From positions 744,001-808,000 of the forward strand of contig FNSH01000001.1 of the NCBI GenBank assembly GCA_900105895.1: a stretch of 64,000 nt of DNA. Reading direction: 5' to 3'. The notes beneath the pieces are model-generated. The model worked only from the letters and a program-made list of their open reading frames with translations. It made no database searches and had not been told where the DNA came from. Within the stretch, counting starts at the first letter, position 1, and every line of letters starts with the position of its first letter. A program made the position numbers and the translations under genes. Positions 28,156-38,900 of this stretch are shown here, in pieces. This DNA is from Atopobium minutum. GTDB taxonomy: Bacteria; Actinomycetota; Coriobacteriia; Coriobacteriales; Atopobiaceae.

Positions 28156-28860
28156 CTAGTCCTCCATAAGGGCGCGAACCTTGGTGCCGTCTACCTTAAC
28201 GCCAGGTCCCATGGTGGAAGAAACCACAACAGACTTAACGTAACGACCCTTAGCGGTTGCAGGCTTAACACGCAAAATCTCGGTGATAAGAGCCTGGTAG
28301 TTCTCTACCAATGCAGCAAGCTCAAAGGAAGCCTTGCCCAGAGGTACGTGGCAGATGCCGTAACGATCCGCACGATACTCTACACGACCAGCCTTAAGCT
28401 CGCCAACCATCTTTGCAACATCCATGGTTACGGTGCCAAGCTTGGGGTTAGGCATCAGACCACGAGGTCCAAGCAGCTTACCAATGCGGCCAACCTTAGC
28501 CATCATGTTAGGAGTTGCAACGGCAGCGTCAAAATCAAAGTTGCCAGCCTGGATGGAAGCAACCAGATCATCTGCGCCTACGATGTCTGCACCAGCAGCC
28601 TCTGCCTCACGGGCCTTCTCGCCCTCTGCAAATACTGCAACACGAACGGTCTTGCCGGTGCCGTTAGGAAGGGAGATGGAGCCACGAACGTTCTGATCTG
28701 CCTTACGGGTGTCTACGCCCAAACGGATAGAAACGTCGATGGTCTCATCGAATTTAGCACTTGCAAGCTCCTTTACGAGCTCAAGAGCAGCCTTGGGGCT
28801 GTAGAGGTCTGAAGAGACCTTCTGAGAAGCGTTGCGATAATTCTTACCGTGCTTTGCCAT
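28156..28860 (-). CDS. rplA: 50S ribosomal protein L1
   Basis: L1-stalk protein that helps release E-site tRNA, 234 residues. It begins [23 protein letters not shown]-binding signatures are [20 protein letters not shown] and [14 protein letters not shown] near the end. It follows rplK by 89 nt. L1 represses rplK-rplA in many bacteria by binding the mRNA leader. Confidence 0.97.
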   Translation of the reverse strand: MAKHGKNYRNASQKVSSDLYSPKAALELVKELASAKFDETIDVSIRLGVDTRKADQNVRGSISLPNGTGKTVRVAVFAEGEKAREAEAAGADIVGADDLVASIQAGNFDFDAAVATPNMMAKVGRIGKLLGPRGLMPNPKLGTVTMDVAKMVGELKAGRVEYRADRYGICHVPLGKASFELAALVENYQALITEILRVKPATAKGRYVKSVVVSSTMGPGVKVDGTKVRALMED

Positions 28861-28949
28861 AAATCCTCCTTGTGTGGTACATGCGGGCGGCGTGCCCTCC
28901 CACCTAAAGCTTGCACTCCTTGTGAGGCAAGCAAAAACGAGTGTGCAGA

Positions 28950-29378
28950 TTACTCTGCGATAGTAACGCCCATGGAACGAGCGGTGCCAGCAACAATCTT
29001 CATTGCTGCATCGATATCATTAGCATTGAGATCAGGCATCTTGATCTCAGCAATCTTGCGAAGCTGATCCTGAGAAAGCTGACCGACCTTATCGCGCTGA
29101 GGAACACCAGAACCACCCTTGATGCCCAGCTCCTTAATGATGAGCTTGGCTGCGGGAGGGGTCTTGCAGACAAAGCTAAAACTACGATCCTCGTATACGG
29201 AAATCTCAACGGGGATGATATCGCCAGCCTTATCCTTAGTCTCTGCGTTAAATGCCTGGCAGAACTGCATGATGTTTACCTGTGCAGCACCCAGAGCAGG
29301 ACCTACTGGAGGAGCAGGATTTGCTTGACCAGCAGGAATCTGAAGCTTAATGAACTTAACTACGTTCTTCTCAGCCAT
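28950..29378 (-). CDS. rplK: 50S ribosomal protein L11
   Basis: GTPase-centre protein, 142 residues, beginning [20 protein letters not shown]. The Pro-rich N-terminus [20 protein letters not shown], where thiostrepton-resistance changes map, is normal, and the C-terminal rRNA-binding domain ends [14 protein letters not shown]. It lies 97 nt after nusG. Confidence 0.97.
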   Translation of the reverse strand: MAEKNVVKFIKLQIPAGQANPAPPVGPALGAAQVNIMQFCQAFNAETKDKAGDIIPVEISVYEDRSFSFVCKTPPAAKLIIKELGIKGGSGVPQRDKVGQLSQDQLRKIAEIKMPDLNANDIDAAMKIVAGTARSMGVTIAE

Positions 29379-29475
29379 GATGTTCTCCTGTGTACCTATA
29401 GTTACCTGTAATAAAGTCTATATACGCTCTTGCCTCAGAAGCATTCCTCACCGAAAGAAGCAAGAGGTGGAATAG

Positions 29476-30015
29476 CTAGTTAATTGCCGCGACCTTGTCT
29501 ATATCAAGCTCAACGGGCGTCTCACGACCAAAGATAGCAAGCATAACCTTAACTTTGCCCGAAGCGAGCATAATCTCAGAAATGGTGCCATCAAAGTCTG
29601 CAAGTGCACCAGAAACAACGCGGATGGACTGTCCGACCTCAAGATCTGTAGAAGTAGGACGAGGAGCATCTGCGCTCTTGCTGGAGCGACGCATAATCTT
29701 GTTAAACTCGTCACGAGAAAGGGGCGTAGGCTTTCCATCAATGCCTACAAAGCCTGTAACTCCCGGAGTGTTGCGGACAACAGCCCAAGAATTGTCATCG
29801 ATCTCCATACGAACAAGCACATAGCCAGGGAATACTTTGCTTTCCTTGGTCTCGCGCTTGCCACCCTCTTTGAGCTCGGTTACTTCCTCGGTAGGAATCT
29901 GGATGTCTACAACAACGTTTTCCAAACCAAAGGTCTCAATACGATGTTCGAGATCTGCCTTAACTTTATTCTCGTAGCCAGAATATGTATGAATGACATA
30001 CCAACGCTTAGCCAT
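29476..30015 (-). CDS. nusG: Transcription termination/antitermination protein NusG
   Basis: Elongation factor linking RNA polymerase to Rho or ribosomes, 179 residues. The NGN domain begins MAKRWYVIHTYSGYENKVKA and has FPGYVLVRMEI. The C-terminal KOW domain contains GQSIRVVSGALADFDGTIS. Its start overlaps the secE stop by one base. It is compact, without the N-terminal extension of some actinobacterial NusG proteins. Confidence 0.97.
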   Translation of the reverse strand: MAKRWYVIHTYSGYENKVKADLEHRIETFGLENVVVDIQIPTEEVTELKEGGKRETKESKVFPGYVLVRMEIDDNSWAVVRNTPGVTGFVGIDGKPTPLSRDEFNKIMRRSSKSADAPRPTSTDLEVGQSIRVVSGALADFDGTISEIMLASGKVKVMLAIFGRETPVELDIDKVAAIN

Positions 30016-30383
30016 TACTTTGCCCCCAACCCTGCATATGCAGAAAGAAGCGCAACGATGCCTAAGTCAACCGCCCAAATGACAATGCCAAACACAACAA
30101 GCATGGCAAGCACACCAACGGTATAGTTCTTAAGCTCTGGCTTAGTAGGCCATGTAACCCTGCGCATCTCCGTGCGGACATCACCAAACCAACCAAGCGA
30201 ACGCCTGATAAAGCCAGGACGCTTGTGTGCCTTAGGCTTTGCCTCCGCCTTTCTTACCTCAGGCTTAGCTGTCGCCTTGGTCTGGGAATTGGAAGCGGCA
30301 TCAGCCTGGATAGCCTCACGCTCAGCACGCTCTTGTGCACGAGCCTTACGGGCACTCCTCTTATTGCGCTCCTTGTTCGCCAT
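30015..30383 (-). CDS. secE: Protein translocase subunit SecE
   Basis: Small Sec translocon subunit. The ATG at 30383 (MANKERNKRSARKARAQERA) gives 122 residues; an ATG ten codons upstream is less well placed. A long basic N-terminal extension (about 1-60, Lys/Ala/Glu-rich) precedes the conserved amphipathic helix FGDVRTEMRRVTWPTKPELK and a single membrane helix (VGVLAMLVVFGIVIWAVDL). The extension is longer than in minimal SecE proteins. Confidence 0.95.
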   Translation of the reverse strand: MANKERNKRSARKARAQERAEREAIQADAASNSQTKATAKPEVRKAEAKPKAHKRPGFIRRSLGWFGDVRTEMRRVTWPTKPELKNYTVGVLAMLVVFGIVIWAVDLGIVALLSAYAGLGAK

Positions 30384-30422
30384 GAACTCATCCCTTCGGG
30401 TATATGACCCCATCTCATAAAT

Positions 30423-30450
30423 CCGGCCCGCCCGGTAAGGGACGGGCCGG
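30423..30450 (-). terminator. Hairpin between tRNA-Trp and secE
   Basis: Stem CCGGCCCG / CGGGCCGG with flanking pairs, followed by ATTTATG on the minus strand. It lies 10 nt beyond the tRNA 3' end. The weak U-tract suggests tRNA 3' processing or partial termination ahead of secE-nusG. Confidence 0.6.
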
Positions 30451-30459
30451 TGTATTGAC

Positions 30460-30535
30460 TGGCACGCCAGGAAGGACTCGAACCCTCAACAGTCGGTTTT
30501 GGAGACCGATGCTCTACCAATTGAACTACTGGCGT
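30460..30535 (-). tRNA. trnW: tRNA-Trp (CCA)
   Basis: 76 nt including an encoded CCA end. The acceptor stem ACGCCAG/CTGGCGT pairs perfectly, the D arm has AGTTCAATTGGTAGAGC, the anticodon loop is CTCCAAA and the T arm contains GGTTCGAGTCC. It lies between rpmG and secE, as in many Gram-positive genomes. Confidence 0.97.
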
Positions 30536-30546
30536 ATTAGAAAAAC

Positions 30547-30696
30547 CTAGCGGGTTTCCTTATGAATTGTGTGCTTGTGGCACCAAGGGCAATACTTCTT
30601 CAACTCCATACGCTCGGGGTTGTTGCTCTTGTTTTTATCTGTGGTGTAATTCCTACGCTTGCACTCGGTGCATGCGAGGGTGACCATAGTACGCAT
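30547..30696 (-). CDS. rpmG: 50S ribosomal protein L33
   Basis: 49 residues, beginning [20 protein letters not shown]. It has two Cys pairs (CTEC and CPWC), so it is the zinc-binding form. GGGAGG lies 4-5 nt before the ATG at 30696; an internal ATG three codons on is too far from it. It heads the rpmG-trnW-secE-nusG cluster. Confidence 0.95.
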   Translation of the reverse strand: MRTMVTLACTECKRRNYTTDKNKSNNPERMELKKYCPWCHKHTIHKETR

Positions 30697-30715
30697 GAAA
30701 CCTCCCAGTTACCCA

Positions 30716-30741
30716 AATAACTGAGAGTATTTCTCAGTTAT
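30716..30741 (-). promoter_or_regulatory. Stem-loop at the 5' end of the rpmG mRNA
   Basis: Perfect 9-bp inverted repeat (ATAACTGAG / CTCAGTTAT) with a short AT-rich loop. It lies between the predicted start site (about 30747) and the rpmG ribosome binding site. It could stabilise the mRNA or act as a protein-binding operator. Confidence 0.5.
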
Positions 30742-30753
30742 ACGCGGTGGGAT

Positions 30754-30783
30754 ACGTTACCATCTTGCTTCCTATCTTGTCAA
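30754..30783 (-). promoter_or_regulatory. Promoter for rpmG-trnW-secE-nusG
   Basis: -35 TTGACA, 18-bp spacer, -10 TAACGT on the minus strand, just downstream of the tuf terminator. Confidence 0.65.
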
Positions 30784-30847
30784 GCACCAGGAGCTTCTTG
30801 CAACTATCCTTGACAAAACAATCAAAACAAACGGTAAGGCCAATAGA

Positions 30848-30885
30848 GAAAAGAAACCCGACGCCCTCTTGCGAAGACGCCGGGT
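30848..30885 (-). terminator. Terminator after tuf
   Basis: Stem ACCCGGCG...CGTCGGGT with a GCAA loop, followed by TTCTTTTC on the minus strand, 23 nt beyond the tuf stop. Confidence 0.85.
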
Positions 30886-30907
30886 CTGATAACGTCAGCT
30901 TAATCGT

Positions 30908-32098
30908 TTATCCAACGATGGTAGCTACACGACCATCACCTACGGTGTGGCCACCCTCGCGGATAGCGAAGCGCAGGCCCTCCTCCATAGCGATGGGGTA
31001 AAGAAGCTCAGCGTTGATGGTGACGTGGTCACCAGGCATAGCCATCTCTACACCCTCGGGGAGCTCGATGGAGCCGGTTACGTCGGTGGTGCGGAAGTAG
31101 AACTGAGGACGGTAACCATTGAAGAATGGGGTGTGACGGCCGCCCTCTTCCTTGGTCAGTACGTAAATCTCACCGGTGAACTTCTTGTGAGGAGTTACAG
31201 AGCCGGGCTTGCAGAGTACCTGACCGCGCTCGATGTCCTCGCGCTTGATACCACGGAGCAACAGACCTACGTTATCGCCAGCCTCGCAGAAGTCCATGGT
31301 CTTACGGAACATCTCAATGCCGGTGCATACGGAGCTCTGGGTGTCCTTGATGCCGACAATCTCGACGGGCTCGTTGAGCTTGAGCTGACCGCGCTCTACA
31401 CGACCAGTAGCAACGGTACCACGACCAGAAATGGTCATAACGTCCTCGATAGCCATCAAGAAGGGCTTCTCGTTGTCGCGAGCAGGGGTAGGAATGTAAG
31501 AGTCTACCTGGTGCATAAGCTCTACAACAGAGTCAACCCACTTCTGCTCACCGTTAAGAGCGCCAAGAGCGGAGCCACGAACGATAGGCAGGTCGTCGCC
31601 GGGGAAGTCATACTCGGAGAGAAGATCACGGGTCTCCATCTCTACGAGGTCGATGAGCTCCTCGTCGTCTACCATGTCGCACTTGTTAAGGAATACGATG
31701 ATGTAAGGTACGCCTACCTGACGAGCAAGCAGGATGTGCTCGCGGGTCTGAGCCATAGGACCATCGGTAGCAGCGATTACCAGGATAGCGCCGTCCATCT
31801 GTGCAGCACCGGAAATCATGTTCTTTACGTAGTCAGCGTGACCAGGGCAGTCTACGTGAGCGTAGTGGCGCTCCCAGGTCTCATACTCAACGTGAGCTAC
31901 AGAAATGGTAATACCACGCTGACGCTCTTCGGGAGCCTTGTCGATGTTCTCGAAAGCAGTGTAGTCTGCATGGCAACCCTCGGTCTCGGAGAGAACCTTG
32001 GTGATTGCTGCGGTAAGAGTGGTCTTACCGTGGTCTACGTGACCAATGGTACCAATGTTTACGTGTGGCTTGGAACGATCAAACTTCTCCTTGGCCAT
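30908..32098 (-). CDS. tuf: Elongation factor Tu
   Basis: Delivers aminoacyl-tRNA to the ribosome; 396 residues. It begins [20 protein letters not shown]. GTPase motifs are GHVDHGKTT (G1), DCPGHADY (G3) and NKCD (G4). Domain II and III segments such as [15 protein letters not shown] and [14 protein letters not shown] are intact. Here tuf is not next to fusA; it is the last gene of a tRNA-Tyr/Thr/Met-tuf transcript. This resembles the tRNA-tufB arrangement of E. coli, though with a different set of tRNAs. Confidence 0.97.
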   Translation of the reverse strand: MAKEKFDRSKPHVNIGTIGHVDHGKTTLTAAITKVLSETEGCHADYTAFENIDKAPEERQRGITISVAHVEYETWERHYAHVDCPGHADYVKNMISGAAQMDGAILVIAATDGPMAQTREHILLARQVGVPYIIVFLNKCDMVDDEELIDLVEMETRDLLSEYDFPGDDLPIVRGSALGALNGEQKWVDSVVELMHQVDSYIPTPARDNEKPFLMAIEDVMTISGRGTVATGRVERGQLKLNEPVEIVGIKDTQSSVCTGIEMFRKTMDFCEAGDNVGLLLRGIKREDIERGQVLCKPGSVTPHKKFTGEIYVLTKEEGGRHTPFFNGYRPQFYFRTTDVTGSIELPEGVEMAMPGDHVTINAELLYPIAMEEGLRFAIREGGHTVGDGRVATIVG

Positions 32099-32192
32099 TG
32101 TGCCATCCTCCTCTTGGAACTAGCTTTGTAGGCTATCCAACGAATAACTTGCTTATATATTCCAAACGGCCCAAGAGGGCCGCAAGAATTCA

Positions 32193-32269
32193 TGGTACCG
32201 GCGACTGGATTCGAACCAGTGACATCACGGGTATGAGCCGTGTGCTCTAACCAGCTGAGCTACGCCGGC
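32193..32269 (-). tRNA. tRNA-Met (CAT), elongator type
   Basis: 77 nt with encoded CCA. The acceptor GCCGGCG/CGCCGGT has one G-U pair, and the anticodon loop is CTCATAC. The anticodon stem CACGG/CCGTG lacks the three G-C pairs of initiator tRNA. An Ile tRNA with lysidine-modified CAT cannot be fully excluded from sequence alone. Confidence 0.92.
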
Positions 32270-32287
32270 ATGGCGGTGCTTGAAATA

Positions 32288-32363
32288 TGGAGCCCGCGAC
32301 CGGATTTGAACCGGTGACCTCTTCGTTACCAACGAAGTGCTCTACCTACTGAGCTACACGGGC
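32288..32363 (-). tRNA. tRNA-Thr (GGT)
   Basis: 76 nt with encoded CCA. The acceptor is GCCCGTG/CGCGGGC, the anticodon stem CTTCG/CGAAG and the loop TTGGTAA. Second tRNA of the Tyr-Thr-Met-tuf transcript. Confidence 0.96.
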
Positions 32364-32364
32364 A

Positions 32365-32448
32365 TGGTGGGGATACTTGGACTCGAACCAAGGAACCCAG
32401 AGGGAGCGGATTTACAGTCCGCCGCAGTTGCCGCTGTGCCATATCCCC
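32365..32448 (-). tRNA. tRNA-Tyr (GTA)
   Basis: 84 nt with encoded CCA and a long variable arm. The acceptor is GGGGATA/TATCCCC and the anticodon loop CTGTAAA. First tRNA after the promoter at 32499-32527; the next tRNA begins one base beyond it. Confidence 0.96.
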
Positions 32449-32498
32449 ATATATTTTCAAGCTGCTTTGCAGAACAAAAAACCTTGCAAGCGGAGGAA

Positions 32499-32527
32499 AT
32501 ATTACGACCGAATAGGTAGGTTGTCAA
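32499..32527 (-). promoter_or_regulatory. Promoter for tRNA-Tyr-Thr-Met-tuf
   Basis: Near-consensus -35 TTGACA, 17-bp spacer, -10 TAATAT on the minus strand; the predicted start is about 45 nt before tRNA-Tyr. Confidence 0.8.
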
Positions 32528-32614
32528 TACATACCACCCAGCCGGGCGTTACCTTGTCACGTTTCCTGCACAATTGCAGATAAATCGTGCATGTTTCCAA
32601 GCGCAGTACCGAGA

Positions 32615-32653
32615 TAAAAACGGAGCCCTTAGCACCCGTGCCAAAGGCTCCGT
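32615..32653 (-). terminator. Terminator after tRNA-Thr (TGT)
   Basis: Stem ACGGAGCC / GGCTCCGT with inner pairs, followed by TTTTTATC on the minus strand. It separates the single tRNA-Thr from the next tRNA-tuf transcript. Confidence 0.85.
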
Positions 32654-32661
32654 ACATCGCC

Positions 32662-32736
32662 TGGAGCTGGTGATAGGGATCGAACCTACAACAACTGGTT
32701 TACAAAACCAGGGCTCTACCATTGAGCTACACCAGC
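32662..32736 (-). tRNA. tRNA-Thr (TGT)
   Basis: 75 nt with encoded CCA. The acceptor is GCTGGTG/CACCAGC, the anticodon stem CTGGT/ACCAG and the loop TTTGTAA. It is transcribed alone between two terminators. A TATTAT -10 candidate lies about 30 nt upstream, without a good -35. Confidence 0.96.
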
Positions 32737-32873
32737 AAACTGGTTGCACAAGCTGTGCGTGAGTAATAATAGCGTATCTTTAAACATCTGGCGAGAAGAA
32801 CTTGGATATTTCCACGTTTGGTTCTAAAAGCAGCTCTGTGGGGTTACTTACCAGACTACTTACCATCTCACCC

Positions 32874-32907
32874 AAAAAGAGCCTCACTACCACGTAGCAA
32901 GGCTCTT
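32874..32907 (-). terminator. Terminator after the surface-protein gene
   Basis: Stem AAGAGCC...GGCTCTT with inner GCTAC/GTAG, followed by a short T-run on the minus strand, about 58 nt beyond the stop of the giant gene. Confidence 0.75.
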
Positions 32908-32964
32908 GTTGTTCCTTAAGGCATGTATTTGCCTTAAGGATAGCTTACTTAGATGAGCAGACTT

Positions 32965-35900
32965 TTACTCATCTTGTTTCTTTGTCAAGCGACGCCCCAT
33001 CCGCAGCGCCGCGCCAAGCGCCAAAAGTCCTATGGCTGCCACCGATGGCAGTGCCACACCTAGGCTAGTGTCTCCGGTTTTTGGCATTGCTTGTACAGGC
33101 TTGGGGGTCTGCGTAGGCTTAGGAGTATGAGAGTTGGTAATAGTAAAGCCAGACTCTGCGCTGCCTTCTACCTTTTTCTCATAGCCCTGCGGCACCTCAA
33201 GCTCGTCTACGGTATAGACAATAGCTTTTCCGTCCATATCGTAGGAAGGAAGGTCTTCAAAGCTAAATGAGCCGTCTGAGGAGGATGTAACCTTTTGGGT
33301 CTTATCGGTTGGCTTACCGTTTTCAAGCAGGGTAACGATAATGTCTTGAGGCCTAGAGGCGTCCTTGTTGTCCTGGTCTTGCCAGACCTTCTTGCCCTTG
33401 ATGGTCATCTTTGGGTTTATAAGAGTGTTGGTAACAGTCCAGGTATATCCATCATCCGTGTGATCAATGGACGTATTGTAGCTGTGGCCGTCTTTTGCTT
33501 GATAGACAAGGGTGTGGGTGCCATCGGCTAGATCTTGAGACTTTGTCCCTACTTCTTCTAGCGTATAGACAATTTTTTGTCCGTCTTTGAACTGATCAAG
33601 TCCCTTGTAAACAAGCTTCCAGTCATTATCACGATTAAGCGTGAGGGGCGCACCGTGCTTTTGTCCATTGGCATACAGCTGAACCTCAACTGCTGGGGCG
33701 GCTTCTTTGTTAATGCCTTCCCAGACCTTAGCGACATTTATATCTATCTTGCCTTCTAAGGTATTGGTGATGTTATAGGCGGGAGCCTCAGTGGTACCGA
33801 CGTTTTTGTTCTCTGTTTGGGTGTAGTACTCGCTCGTACCCACCTTTTCCATAGGCTGCTCACGCACGGTGTAGACAACTCTCTCACCCGTCTTGTTTGC
33901 GCGATACGCAACAAGACCTTCAAAGCTTGCAGACCAGTTGTTGTCAGCCGTAAGCTCAAGGGTGTTGTTGGTAGGTGTCCCATCAGCCAAGAGCTCAACC
34001 ACAACCTTGTTAGGTCTTAGCCCAAGGGCATTGTTGTTATCTTTCCACGTCTTTGTGACAGGAACAGCAATCGTTTCAAGCTCGTGGGTGTTTGTGATGG
34101 TAAGGGTGTTTTGGTCAAGCTTGGTGGTGTAGCCATCTACAGCATCCTCTTGGACGGTATAGACAATCTTTTCACCCTTGTTGTTATAGGTAGGCAAGTC
34201 CTTAAAGGTATGGCTTTGGTTGTTGTGTTGCTTGTCGGTGCTCAGGGTTTCGTGTGCCTGCTCAACACCGTCTGCCAAAAGCCGTATCACAATAGTATCG
34301 GGGCGTTTATTGTCTTGGTTGTTGTGATCTTGCCAAACCTTGTTAACAACTATGTCCTGAGGAGGATTGTCTAGAGTGTTGGTAATGACCCAAGAGTGCG
34401 TTGAGGGGTTTTGGATATCAACCGAGTAGCTGTGTCCAGCTGCCTCAAGCTTGTTGTTAGCATCTACTCCTACTTCTTGTAGGGTATAGGCAATCTCTTT
34501 GCCTGCAGCCGTGTACTGATCAAGGCCCTCAAAGCTATGTTTCCACTCACCCTCATTGGTAAGTGCTATAGGAGCACCTTGTGCTTTCCCGTCAGCGTAG
34601 AGCTGAACTTCAACTGATGGGGCTGCTTCTTTATTGATACCAACCCAGGTCTTTGTAACGCCTACAGATACCTTGCCTACCAGGGTGTTGGTTACAGTAA
34701 GGGCGGTATTGTCTCCCGTATAGCTTGCGCTGTAGTTATCAACCTTGTCCTCTACAACCGTGTAGACAATTTCTTGGCCTTGTGAGCCTTGTTTGTACTT
34801 AAGCAGCTTATCAAAGCTGGCAGACCAGTTATTGGCCTCATCAAGGGTAAGGGTTTTATCGGTAGCAACACCGTCAGCATACAAGGTAAGCTTGATGGCC
34901 TGAGGCCTCAGCCCCTTAGCATTGTTGTTGTCTACCCACACTTTCTTAACAGGAACATTGATAGTTTCCAACTCATGGGAGTTGGTCAGGATATAGACAC
35001 CTTCATCATTTATCTCAACGGTATCTTTATAGCCTGCAGGAACGTTCTCCTCCTTGATGGAGTAGCTAATCTTCTCACCCTTATTGGTATAGGTAGGAAG
35101 CTTAGAGAAGCTCGCTTGCCAGTCGTTATCCTTATCAAGGGTAAGGTTAGAGATTGCATGACCTTCAAGGTCCTTGAGGTCAGTAAGTTTGGTCTCTCCT
35201 ACCTGAGCGACAAGAGATACCTCTACGGAAGCTGTTTGTTTACCGTCTTGGTTGTTGGTGTCGCTCCAGGCCTTCTTAACGGGAACGGTCACTTCTGGGT
35301 TTGTCATTGTGTTGGTCACAGACCAAGAGCTGCGGTTACCTGAGCTGTTTTCCTCTTTTACCGCTACCGTGTAGTCAATGCCTGCAAGGGTAATCTTCCC
35401 ATTGCTTGCACCATCTTCTACAACCGTATAGGTAATAGCTTTTCCTGCTTCATTCTTAGCAAGATCCGAGAAGCTCGCGGACCACGCATTATCACTGGTA
35501 AGCTCCTGCGTCTTACCCGTATCTTTGCCATTGGCAAGAAGTCGTACGGTAACGGGGGATGCAGTCTCAGGAAGAATACCTACCCAGGTCTTTGTAACGT
35601 CTACAGAGACTGTGTCGGGAGTTCTTGTATTGGTAACCGTAAAGCCCTCAGTAACGCTTCCAGACGTTGTAGCCGTATACCCTGCAGAAGCGCTAATCGC
35701 ATCTTCTTCTACCCCATAGCTAATGGCAGTTCCCGCAGGAATAGTCTTTCCGTCTACGGTCTCATCAGCTGTAGTGGTGGCGGGAAGGTTTGTAAACGCG
35801 CCCTTCCAGGTATTGGGATCTTGGGCATCTGCGTTTTTAGCCTTTGTAAGCGTAAGCTTGGTATCGGTTGCCTTACCGTTTCTGATAAGCGTAAAGCTAA

Positions 35901-38900
35901 CGCTTTCTGGTCTAGTGCCATCTTGATTGTTGGTGTCAGACCAAATCTTAGTGACAGGGATGCTCGTACGCGCAAGGCTATCTTTAAACGCCAAGGTCCC
36001 ATTAGGAGCATCCGTGGTAAGGGTTACGTTCTGAGCATCGGCTACGGTATACCCCGCAGGAGCAGTTACCTCGACCACCTTATAGCTACCAAGCAGCAGA
36101 TTTGAGAAGCTCAGCTTACCCTTAGCATCGGTGGTTTGGTTGGCAACAACCTTGCCCGAGATATCGGTTGCGGGATTGCCATTTACATCTTGCAAGGCAA
36201 ACTCAGCACCAGCAAGCGCTTTGCCCTTATTTGTGTTGTCTACCTCATCCGCAGCAGTTTTCTCAACCGTAATTGAACCTATGGTTGCGGTAACAGCAAT
36301 ATTTCGACGAGCGGTACGAGCAATGGGACTCAGCGCCAAAGCAGTTGTTGTCGCAGCATTGCTTGTTGCTGTTGAGAGGTCAAGGTTATTGCCTTCTTCC
36401 TCATCAGACGTTGTCGTAACAAAGTCCTCGTAGTTATTTTTGGTTGCATGGATGCGGTAGTCACCACGACCATATACCGTTGCAGAATACCAACCATCGG
36501 CATCTGTTACCAGCTCAATCTCCGACCCATCCGGATTTGTTACCTTACCCGGCACACCAGTAGACGACGTACCCGCAAGGCCTGCCTTCACCAGGGTTAG
36601 GGTGCGACCCGCTAAGGGAACATCACCCTTGGACTTGTCGTAAATACCGTCCTTATCTTTATCAAAGAAATACCGACCCTCAACCTTGTATGGCGCTACC
36701 CTTGTCGCCGTGACGTTTGCCTCGGTATAGTCGGTACCGCCATTTACCGAGAAAGCCGCGCTGTTGTGCGCCACATCCTCATCGGTCAGCGTCTTATCAA
36801 AGGGCACCTTAACCGGGATTATGATGCTCTCGTCAGACTGCGATTTAATTGACTGCCGCTCACGAAGCACGACCTTAAACGACTTTACGAGACCCCAGTC
36901 CAGGCCTCTATCGGTGATGTCGCTCGCCGTTAACCACTCACCATCGCGCACAGAAGCCAAATCGGCACCTTGTGGTGTCAGCTGATAGAAGAACTCAAAC
37001 TTCTTATTGACCTTAGACGTGTTTGCATCCTCAATGCTTGATGTCAAAGGCATTGAGAAGGTCGATTCACGCCCCGAATATGTGCCCTCGGAATTTGCAA
37101 CAATCGTGTGATCTCCCTTATAGGGCAACACGTCGATCAAGCTCAAGGACTGCACATCATTAAGCGAGTTATTATAAATCTTTAGTTGTAGAGCGGCTGG
37201 ATATCCAATATCGCCAACCGTGGCCATGCTATAGCTCAATTTCTGAGACTGATCAGTGGCATCACCAAAAGCGGTAAAGTCCGTCATCTGCAGCTCACGC
37301 GGCGGCGTATAGTCCACTGTTGACCAACGCACCATGAAGAGTTCTGACGTATTGCCGTCACCGTCGATATCAAGAGCATCTACATAGGTATTCGGACCCT
37401 TGTTCTCAGCATTGGGATCATACTTATAAGGACGAATATAGTCGTTATCATCCCAGCTCATGTATGTAGGGATATTACTCTTACCGGGCGCAGCATATTT
37501 AGATGCCTCAAGCTTGAGATTTATCGGCATACGTTGACCTACAGGAACATCACCGTAATCAATAACCACGGCATCTTGGCCCGTATTTTGGTAATTTGAC
37601 ACAAAACGAACCTGTGGCTCTTTGAGACCCTCCCAAGTCTCCCATGGCTTATTTGTCTCTGGATTTTTACCGAACGTTTTGCCGACGTCTGCTTTTTCCC
37701 AGCCCTTGTAGTTAATGCCTGCCGGTAAGAGGGTGACGGTGCGCATCTTCTTGATTTCTTTAAGCGTGCCGTAAGCGCTGTAGACACGGTATGGATCGCC
37801 TGCTCCCGCATATCCATTTGCAACTGGAAGGAAGGGGCCGACCTTGAGGGTAAACTCCTTGCTCTCGTTTGAATTAGGTACAGATGTATCTTTGTTGAGG
37901 TACTCATCGACCACTGGAGTAACAGGTCCTACGTATAAATCCGATCGATATTGGTAGCCATCTCGAGTCGTGACGGACTTGTGGTCTTTGGTCCATGCGA
38001 CCGCCCACGACTCATATTTGAGCGTGCTGCCCTGACTGAGTGCATCGAGACGCTGAGTTTCAGCGTCCGTCAAACCGAGATACTCGCGAAATACCGCATA
38101 GTCGTTATTGAACTCTACTGGATCAGCGAAGTGCAGGACAAGCTTGGCATATTTGCGCTCAGTGTCGTTAATCTGTACTTCTTGTCCGTATTTTACGCCT
38201 TTTTGAATCAACTCTTCATCGCCGTCGGCTGTCACGCCATACAGACTCGTATTGTCATTATTGTTGACTGCATCTATAAACTTCTGCAGATGAGGGGACC
38301 ACAGGTCATTTGGCCAGAAATCTCCACAATTCCTAACTTCAAGAAACTTAAACGACTTATAAAATAGTCCGCTCGCATTATCTTCGCTGGGAATAAACTC
38401 GATTTCTTTAATGAAGCTTGCGGCGCCTCCTGAATATGGATCTGACGAACTACCTCCATTATTTGAGTTGCACACAGAGGTTTCGATCCCCATGCCTGCG
38501 TCAGTACGATCTATCGAGCCAACAAATATCCGCTTGTTGCCATAGGAATATATTTGTGCATTGGTATCAATGTTTCCTGGAAGATCCATGAAAAGGGTAA
38601 AATCGCTATTACGAGACATGCTCAGAATTCCAGGGCTCTGTTTGAAAGCAACTGGCTTGAAAAAGAACGTCTCGTTCCGACTGCCAATGTATTCTCCTCC
38701 AGAGCCATCAGCATTGGTGTTGACATAAAAGTCAGCAGTAATGGGCAGATCAGTATTTAGTGCTACATCGCTAAAATCAACAAGGATTTGGCTATCGCCT
38801 GAGATTTTTGCCAGTACAGCAGCTCGGTTGTTTGTATGCGGCAAGACATGCGATAAATTGACACTGTCAAATTGTGGGTTATCAACACGGTAAGTAACAA

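Noticed and set aside
30423..30450. A strong transcription stop before secE
   Set aside because: The stem is strong but the following sequence is ATTTATG; since secE has no other clear promoter, read-through is more likely.
32337..32762. Short plus- and minus-strand frames across the tRNA cluster
   Set aside because: They overlap well-formed tRNA genes on the minus strand and have no independent support.
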